Part shown: piece by piece, positions 5,574 to 10,449 of the stretch
Layout: the number at the start of each line of letters is the position of its first letter
Numbering within the stretch: position 1 is the first letter of the stretch
From: JBIQLO01 sp044464175
GTDB lineage: Bacteria > Planctomycetota > Phycisphaerae > Tepidisphaerales > Tepidisphaeraceae
Length of the DNA stretch: 12,032 nt
Direction: 5' to 3'
Assembly (NCBI GenBank): GCA_044464175.1
Contig: JBIQLO010000119.1
Location: 1-12,032 of the forward strand
Program-made: the position numbers and the translations under genes
The notes under the pieces: generated by a model
What the model saw: only the letters and a program-made list of their open reading frames with translations
The model's database searches: none
What the model was told of the DNA's origin: nothing

Positions 5574-6452
5574 ATGACCCCCAAGGCATTCGATCTCTGG
5601 CTGGAGGAGGGCCCCCGCCGCCGGCCGCTGGTGATGGGCATCTTGAATGTCACGCCGGACAGCTTCAGCGATGGCGGGCAGTATGCCTCGGCGGCGGCGG
5701 CGGTTGCGCATGCCAAGGCGATGGTGGCAGCCGGGGCGGATTTGATCGACATCGGAGGGGAATCGACCCGGCCGGGGGCGCAGGCGGTGACGGCGGACGA
5801 GCAGTTGCAGCGCATCGGGCCGGTTCTGGAGGGCATCCGCAAGGAAGGGGTGGAGGCGGTGGTGTCGGTTGACACGCGCAGCGCGGCGGTGGCCGAGGCG
5901 GCGATTGAGCGCGGGGCGTCGATCATTAATGATGTGTCGGCCGGGCGACATGATCCGGACATGCTGCCGCTGGCGGCGCAGCGCGGGGTGAGATTGATCC
6001 TGATGCACATGCAGGGCGAGCCGGCGACGATGCAAAAATCGCCGACCTACCGGGATGTGACGGGAGAGGTGGCGGAATTTCTGCACGACCGGCTGGAGGC
6101 GGCGGTGGATGCGGGGGTGCATCTGGACCGCATCCTGCTGGACCCGGGAATTGGCTTTGGCAAGCGGGATGAGCATGACCTGCAACTGCTGCGGGAAATC
6201 GACCGGATCGGCGCGCTGGGGCGGCCGGTGGTGGTTGGCGTGAGCCGCAAGCGGATTATCGGAAGCATCACGGGGCGGGCGCGGGCGGCAGACCGGGTCT
6301 TTGGAACGGCCGCGGCGGTGAGCTGGTCGGTGGCGCGCGGGGCGGCGATCGTGCGGGTGCATGATGTGGAGGCGATGCGCGATGTGGTCCGGGCCACCTG
6401 GGCCATCATGGGACAGGTCACGGAGACGAGCCAGGTAGGGGCAAAGCCCTGA
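5574..6452 (+). CDS. folP: Dihydropteroate synthase
   Basis: FolP condenses p-aminobenzoate with dihydropterin pyrophosphate to dihydropteroate in folate synthesis, in the cytoplasm, and is the sulfonamide target. The 292-residue TIM-barrel protein has every family block in order: GILNVTPDSFSDGG near the N-terminus, DLIDIGGESTRPGA, VSVDTRSAAVAEAA, IINDVSAG, LILMHMQGEPATMQ, ILLDPGIGFGK, VVVGVSRKRIIG and the C-terminal VRVHDV. No key residue is missing. An in-frame TTG at 5565 is an alternative start. The ATG at 5574 is preferred, though no Shine-Dalgarno sequence precedes it and a -10-like box lies just upstream. folP is followed after 95 bp by cdaA; folP and diadenylate cyclase genes are also near each other in some other phyla, for example chlamydiae. 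Confidence 0.95.
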   Translation: MTPKAFDLWLEEGPRRRPLVMGILNVTPDSFSDGGQYASAAAAVAHAKAMVAAGADLIDIGGESTRPGAQAVTADEQLQRIGPVLEGIRKEGVEAVVSVDTRSAAVAEAAIERGASIINDVSAGRHDPDMLPLAAQRGVRLILMHMQGEPATMQKSPTYRDVTGEVAEFLHDRLEAAVDAGVHLDRILLDPGIGFGKRDEHDLQLLREIDRIGALGRPVVVGVSRKRIIGSITGRARAADRVFGTAAAVSWSVARGAAIVRVHDVEAMRDVVRATWAIMGQVTETSQVGAKP

Positions 6453-6458
6453 AATGGC

Positions 6459-6488
6459 CGATGAATGGGTTTATCTGTATATTCATCG
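6459..6488. repeat. 8-bp perfect inverted repeat between folP and cdaA
   Basis: CGATGAAT (6459-6466) is the exact reverse complement of ATTCATCG (6481-6488), with an AT-rich 14-base centre that contains TATATT-like sequence. It starts seven bases after the folP stop. It could be an operator around a cdaA promoter or a weak hairpin. Confidence 0.5.
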
Positions 6489-6498
6489 CAAGGCGAAT

Positions 6499-6514
6499 TT
6501 CGGCGGCCGCCGAA
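6499..6514. repeat. 16-bp perfect palindrome upstream of cdaA
   Basis: TTCGGCGGCCGCCGAA reads the same on both strands. It lies 33 bases before the cdaA ATG. As RNA it folds as TTCGGC-GGCC-GCCGAA; the same TTCGGC/GCCGAA stem occurs at 4986-5000 upstream of the GNAT gene. It could be a binding site for a dimeric regulator or a leader hairpin; neither is established. Confidence 0.7.
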
Positions 6515-6547
6515 TGCCACGCGATTATGGGACCGGAATGATCCTCG

Positions 6548-7393
6548 ATGAACACGGCGTTGACCAATCTGATGAATTTTTATCAGAACCTGCGGGTCTA
6601 CGGCCTGTGGCGGGTGGGGATCGAATTGCTGTTGATCGGGGCGGTGGTCTACTGGGCCCTGCGGTTTCTGCACGGCACGCGCGGGGTGCGCATGCTCAAG
6701 GGGATCGCGTTCGTGCTGATCAGCCTGTACCTGGTGGTGCGGCTGGTGGCCGGGCAGTTCGGGCTGGAGTCGATTGAATTTCTCTATGGCAAGTTCCTGC
6801 TGTTTGCCTCGTTCGCAATTGTGATCGTGTTCCAGCCGGAATTGCGGCGGGCGCTGATGCGGCTGGGGGAGACTCGGCTGTTCCGGGGGTGGTCGAGCCA
6901 GGTGAGCGAGGAAATTGACGCGCTGGTGGAGGCGGCGACGTTTCTGTCGCGCCGTAAGATCGGGGCGCTGATTGCCGTGGAGCGGGAGATCGGGCTGGGG
7001 GGGATCGCCGAGAGCGGCACGCACCTGAACGCGGAGTTGTCGGCGGACCTGATCAACACGATCTTCTGGCCGAATTCGCCGCTGCACGATCTGGGGGTGA
7101 TCGTCAGCCAGGGACGGATCGCCTGGGCGGGGGTGCAGTTTCCGCTGGCCGAAAGCGGCGAGTTGGAGCGGGAGCTGGGCAGCCGCCACCGGGCGGCGGT
7201 GGGATTGAGCCAGGAGGCGGACGCGGTGGTGATCGTCGTTTCGGAAGAGACCGGCGACATCAGCGTGGCCGAGCGCGGGCAGTTGATCCGCAAACTGACG
7301 CCCGAAGCGCTGCGCGGGCTGTTGAGCGAACTTCTGGGCCGCGGCGAAGCGCCGGCGATAAAAAAAAATGAAATGCGCAAAGCAGCCGCGTAG
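6548..7393 (+). CDS. cdaA: Membrane diadenylate cyclase CdaA/DacA (DisA_N domain)
   Basis: CdaA-type enzymes make cyclic di-AMP from two ATP at the inner membrane. The 281-residue protein has the standard plan: three membrane helices at about residues 24-41, 52-68 and 82-96, a linker, then the DAC domain at about 100-260. The second signature GSRHRAAVGLS (211-221) and IVVSEETGDISV (229-240) are canonical. The first signature is not: where the family has His-Asp-Gly-Ala (LHDGAVII) this protein reads LHDLGVIV, with D181 kept but followed by Leu-Gly. Whether this is a lineage variant or alters activity is unknown. An A9 run lies in the codons for the last dozen residues. The ATG at 6548 is chosen because it precedes the first helix; its ribosome site is weak. 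cdaR follows 49 bp downstream, as in the cdaA-cdaR pairs of Firmicutes. Confidence 0.9.
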   Translation: MNTALTNLMNFYQNLRVYGLWRVGIELLLIGAVVYWALRFLHGTRGVRMLKGIAFVLISLYLVVRLVAGQFGLESIEFLYGKFLLFASFAIVIVFQPELRRALMRLGETRLFRGWSSQVSEEIDALVEAATFLSRRKIGALIAVEREIGLGGIAESGTHLNAELSADLINTIFWPNSPLHDLGVIVSQGRIAWAGVQFPLAESGELERELGSRHRAAVGLSQEADAVVIVVSEETGDISVAERGQLIRKLTPEALRGLLSELLGRGEAPAIKKNEMRKAAA

Positions 7394-7442
7394 GATGGAA
7401 AGTGTCGGGCGCTGGATGCCGGGCGCCGAACTGTGATGGATC

Positions 7443-8579
7443 ATGCCTGAGACGATTGACAAAACTTCCGCAGGCCGGTCCCGGACGATTTCGCTGGAAA
7501 CGGAACGCCCCAAGGGATGGCGACGGTTCGTGCCGAGCCGGCGCTGGATGCAGCAGCATTTTTCGCGCCAGGAGAATATCAGCCGGCTCAAGACGCTGGC
7601 GTGGGTGGCGCCGCTGACGTTCCTGATCTGGGTCTACGCCCGGCAGGAGCAGATCGTCAAGGAGAGCAACATCACCTTTCCGATCGAGGTCAAGAGCAAT
7701 GATCCCAACCGGGTGGTGACGCTGGTCTATCCGGCCGACAAGAACCTGGTGGCCGAGCTGGAGGGGCCCCGGGCGCAACTGGAGGATGTGAAACGCAAGC
7801 TCTGGCCCAAGGGGGGACTGGCGTCGGTGCAGATCGACGTGGACACCTCGCGGCTGGGGGAGTACCAGATTTCGGCCCTGCCGCAGCTTCAAAGCAATCC
7901 GATCTTCAGCGGGATCACGATCGATGGGTGCCAGCCGGTGTCGCTGGGGGTGAGAATCGACCAGATTGTGACGCGCATGGTGCCGGTGGAAGCGCCGCCG
8001 GGCCTGGCATCGGTGCAGAGCGTCCGCTTCGATCCGCCGATGGTGGAGGTGCGCGCGCCCGAGTCGGCACTGAAGCAGGCGGAACAGAATCATCAACTGG
8101 TCGTCTATGCGAACCTGAGCGGGCTGCCGGTGCTGAAGCAGCCGGGGCAGCATGAAATGGAGCTGGGGCTGACCTCGCCGATCCAGTCGGAGGAGAATGT
8201 CTCCCTCTCGCCGGGGACGGTGCGGGCGATCCTGCAGGTGCGGCAGGCGGATGAGACGCTGATGATCTCCTCGATGCCGATCTGGGCGGCCGGGCCGGCG
8301 GACCTGTGGGGGCGGTACAAGGTCGTTTTTTCGCTGCCGCAGCCGTTTTTGACCAACGTCATGGTGATCGGCCCGCATGACAAGATCGAGCTGCTGAACA
8401 AGCAGGGCGTCAACTCCAAATGCAAAGCGTACATCGACGTGACGACTGACGATCTGCCGGTCGGACAGACGCATACCCGTCGGGTGCGGTTTGACCTGCC
8501 TGAGGGCATCCGCGTGGCGCCGGCGTCGGCCGGCATCCAGGTGGATTTCAAGCTGGCGGAAGCGGCGACGGGAGAGTAG
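7443..8579 (+). CDS. cdaR: YbbR-domain protein, CdaR-type regulator of diadenylate cyclase
   Basis: CdaR proteins are membrane-anchored, extracytoplasmic partners that modulate CdaA activity. The 378-residue product has a long basic cytoplasmic N-terminus (about 1-50) and one membrane helix (TLAWVAPLTFLIWVYA, about 51-66), then an extracytoplasmic part. About three YbbR-like beta repeats can be traced: about 70-160 (LVAELEGPRAQLEDV, QIDVDTSRLGEYQIS), about 170-260 (VSLGVRIDQIV, MVEVRAPESALKQA, VVYANLSGL) and about 285-375 (VMVIGPHDKIELL, YIDVTTDDLPVGQ, RVRFDLPEGIRVAP). The function is taken from family and from its position directly after cdaA. The roughly 50-residue cytoplasmic extension before the helix seems long for this family. 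Typical Firmicute CdaR proteins have more repeats, so the length is moderate. The ATG at 7443 has only a weak purine-rich sequence upstream. Confidence 0.85.
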   Translation: MPETIDKTSAGRSRTISLETERPKGWRRFVPSRRWMQQHFSRQENISRLKTLAWVAPLTFLIWVYARQEQIVKESNITFPIEVKSNDPNRVVTLVYPADKNLVAELEGPRAQLEDVKRKLWPKGGLASVQIDVDTSRLGEYQISALPQLQSNPIFSGITIDGCQPVSLGVRIDQIVTRMVPVEAPPGLASVQSVRFDPPMVEVRAPESALKQAEQNHQLVVYANLSGLPVLKQPGQHEMELGLTSPIQSEENVSLSPGTVRAILQVRQADETLMISSMPIWAAGPADLWGRYKVVFSLPQPFLTNVMVIGPHDKIELLNKQGVNSKCKAYIDVTTDDLPVGQTHTRRVRFDLPEGIRVAPASAGIQVDFKLAEAATGE

Positions 8580-8589
8580 AACGGGCGAT

Positions 8590-9075
8590 ATGATGGCCCG
8601 GCAGCGCCATCGGACCTTCATTCCAATGACCATGAAGCATCCTGGTTCATCCACCCGTTCCCTGCTGGCCAGCCTGGGGGTGCATGCCTCCATCATTCTG
8701 GCGGTGGCGCTGTTTCTGGGGTCCATCTCCCTGCTCTACTACCGCTCGCTGACACTGGTGGAGCCAAGTTCGATGGTGGATGTCCGGGGCGATGACTCGC
8801 TCGCGGGGGCGGAGGTGTCCATCAGCGGGCCGGCGTTGGATGAGCCGCTGCAGACGCTCTTTGACCGGGACAACGATTACCAGAGCCGATTCTTTCTGGA
8901 CCGGGGCAGTTATCTCCTGACGGTTCGGCGGCAGGGGCACACGCTGTTCAACCAGCACTTTTTCGTGCGGGAGCGGACGCATTTGTCGCTGGCGATCCCT
9001 CCCTCACCCGCGTCGGGAGTTCAGCCACGAACCGGCCGTGAAAATCCGGGCGCATCGGCTCAAAACCACCCTTGA
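8590..9075 (+). CDS. Uncharacterised single-pass membrane protein with extracytoplasmic beta domain
   Basis: No family is recognised with certainty. The 161-residue protein (from the ATG at 8590) has a basic N-terminal tail, a hydrophobic helix at about residues 33-54 (SIILAVALFLGSISLLYY) and then about 80 residues with alternating strands: SMVDVRGDDSLAGAEVSISG, FFLDRGSYLLTVRRQGH and HFFVRERTHLSLAIP. The pattern of an added motif, a GSYLLTVRRQGH-type strand-turn and a closing hydrophobic strand recalls PEGA or carboxypeptidase-regulatory-like beta sandwiches; this is a resemblance only. The C-terminal 25 residues are Pro/Gly-rich and probably disordered. ATGs at 8626 and 8632 are alternative starts. 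The start lies 10 bp after the cdaR stop, suggesting co-transcription with cdaA-cdaR. The stop codon falls inside the -35 box of the kinase promoter. A partner role to the following kinase is possible. Confidence 0.7.
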   Translation: MMARQRHRTFIPMTMKHPGSSTRSLLASLGVHASIILAVALFLGSISLLYYRSLTLVEPSSMVDVRGDDSLAGAEVSISGPALDEPLQTLFDRDNDYQSRFFLDRGSYLLTVRRQGHTLFNQHFFVRERTHLSLAIPPSPASGVQPRTGRENPGASAQNHP

Positions 9076-9100
9076 CATTGGATGGGCCCGGTCGTAGCTT
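9072..9100 (+). promoter_or_regulatory. Sigma-70-like promoter of the Ser/Thr kinase gene
   Basis: A consensus -35 TTGACA (9072-9077), a 17-base spacer and TAGCTT (9095-9100) make the best promoter match in the window. The TGA of the preceding gene is within the -35 box (9073-9075). Transcription would start near 9107, so the kinase can be expressed apart from cdaA-cdaR. Confidence 0.6.
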
Positions 9101-9154
9101 AACGATAGATGCAAGGGGTGGACGGATCCTCCTTTCGTGTACCTTATGGCAGGC

Positions 9155-10423
9155 ATGGAATCGCAATTGACGGCATCGAACGTCACGCTCGACACCGAGC
9201 TGGGGAAGATGATCGTTGACGCGGGACTGGCAACGCGAACGGAAGTCGAATTCTGTCGCGAGCAGATCAAGCAGTCCTCCGACCCCAATCAGCGAAGCCT
9301 GGCCGATGTGCTCATTGAGCACAACTTCATCACCGTCAATCAGGCCAAGCGGCTCCGGGGGCAGATCGACGACCGCCGCAGCAGCCAGATTCCGGGATAT
9401 CAATTGCTGGGCAAGCTGGGGCGCGGAGCGATGGCGACGGTCTACAAGGCGCGGCAGTTGTCGCTGGACCGGACGGTGGCGGTGAAGGTGTTGCCCAAGC
9501 GCCTGAGCGAGAACCCGGAGTTCGTGGACCGTTTCTACAAGGAGGGGAAGGCCGCGGCGCGGCTGTCGCACAACAATATCGTCCAGGCGATTGACGTCGG
9601 CTCCACGCCGGAAGGGTTCCACTACTTCGCGATGGAGTACGTGGAGGGGCATACCCTTTACGACATGATGCAGCCGCCGCCGGAGGGGGAAGGGCACGTC
9701 TTCACCGAGGATGAGGCGCTGGACATCATCATCCAGATCACCCAGGCGCTGGCCCACGCCCACGAACGCGGATTGATCCACCGCGACGTCAAGCCCAAGA
9801 ACATCCTGCTGACGCCGCAGGGAGTGGCCAAGCTGACGGACCTGGGGCTGGCGCGGGCGACCGATGACAAGGAGGCGGCCGAATCGGAGGCGGGCAAGGC
9901 GTATGGCACCCCCTACTACATCAGCCCCGAACAGATTCGCGGCGAGGTGGACATCGACTTCCGCTCGGACCTGTATTCGCTGGGGGCGACGATGTACCAC
10001 CTGGTCACCGGGCGTCCCCCGTTCGACGGCGACACACCCAGCGCGGTGATGACCAAGCACCTGAAGACGCCCCTGACGCCGGCGGACCACATCAACACCG
10101 CCCTGAGCGCCGGGGTGGGGGAAATCATCGACATCGCCATGGCCAAAAAACGCGAAGATCGTTACGCCAGCACGCGGAACATGCTTGAAGACCTGCAGGC
10201 GGTACGCCGGGGCGAGCCGCCGCTGCATGCCCGGCGGGCGATCGACCTGGACACGCTGGCGAAGATGGAAGAGGAGGAGGGGGAAAAGACGGTGGACATC
10301 GAGAGCGCCGGCTGGAACCCCTTTTCCAGCCGATCCATTCAGACCGCGATCGCAATCGGGCTGGGCATCTCACTGCTGCTCAACATCGCATTGATCATCA
10401 TCATGCTCGTGGAACACAAATAG
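9155..10423 (+). CDS. Membrane-anchored Hanks-type Ser/Thr protein kinase with N-terminal MshEN-like helical domain
   Basis: A eukaryotic-like Ser/Thr kinase of 422 residues from the ATG at 9155; starts at 9146 (ATG) and 9137 (GTG) are possible and none has a clear ribosome site. Residues about 15-70 hold two similar helical motifs (ELGKMIVDAGLATRTEVEF and SLADVLIEHNFITVNQA) resembling the MshEN/GspE N-terminal module. The kinase domain spans about 81-350: P-loop LGRGAMATVYKA (88-99), Lys 111 in VAVKV, alpha-C Glu 130, catalytic HRDVKPKN (209-216), DLG (229-231) in place of DFG as in many bacterial kinases, and GTPYYISPEQ (251-260). All catalytic residues are present, so it should be active. 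An acidic linker (MEEEEGEKTVDIES) leads to a membrane helix at about 396-418, with only about four residues beyond. The kinase is thus cytoplasmic and tail-anchored, with no extracytoplasmic sensor. Substrates are unknown. Confidence 0.9.
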   Translation: MESQLTASNVTLDTELGKMIVDAGLATRTEVEFCREQIKQSSDPNQRSLADVLIEHNFITVNQAKRLRGQIDDRRSSQIPGYQLLGKLGRGAMATVYKARQLSLDRTVAVKVLPKRLSENPEFVDRFYKEGKAAARLSHNNIVQAIDVGSTPEGFHYFAMEYVEGHTLYDMMQPPPEGEGHVFTEDEALDIIIQITQALAHAHERGLIHRDVKPKNILLTPQGVAKLTDLGLARATDDKEAAESEAGKAYGTPYYISPEQIRGEVDIDFRSDLYSLGATMYHLVTGRPPFDGDTPSAVMTKHLKTPLTPADHINTALSAGVGEIIDIAMAKKREDRYASTRNMLEDLQAVRRGEPPLHARRAIDLDTLAKMEEEEGEKTVDIESAGWNPFSSRSIQTAIAIGLGISLLLNIALIIIMLVEHK

Positions 10424-10426
10424 CCC

Positions 10427-10441
10427 CCCACCGCCGGTGGG
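10427..10441. terminator. Hairpin between convergent genes, possible bidirectional terminator
   Basis: CCCACC (10427-10432), loop GCC, GGTGGG (10436-10441): a perfect 6-bp GC-rich stem just after the kinase stop (10423) and before the stop of the opposing gene (10450). There is no T tract on either side, so termination is inferred from position and stem strength. Confidence 0.45.
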
Positions 10442-10449
10442 ACGGAGGC

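Noticed and set aside
6454..6777. Plus-strand ORF starting just after folP (MADEWVYLYIHRK...)
   Set aside because: The first 30 or so codons look plausible but it then runs out of frame through cdaA with shadow-like composition.
6047..7591. Minus-strand 514-codon ORF spanning folP-cdaA-cdaR
   Set aside because: It is antisense to three well-supported genes; the translation is Arg/Pro/Gln-rich without motifs.
7260..8726. Minus-strand 488-codon ORF opposite cdaR
   Set aside because: Same reasons: antisense shadow with repetitive Arg/His/Leu composition.
8948..10228. Minus-strand 426-codon ORF opposite the kinase
   Set aside because: Antisense to all kinase motifs; no domain visible.
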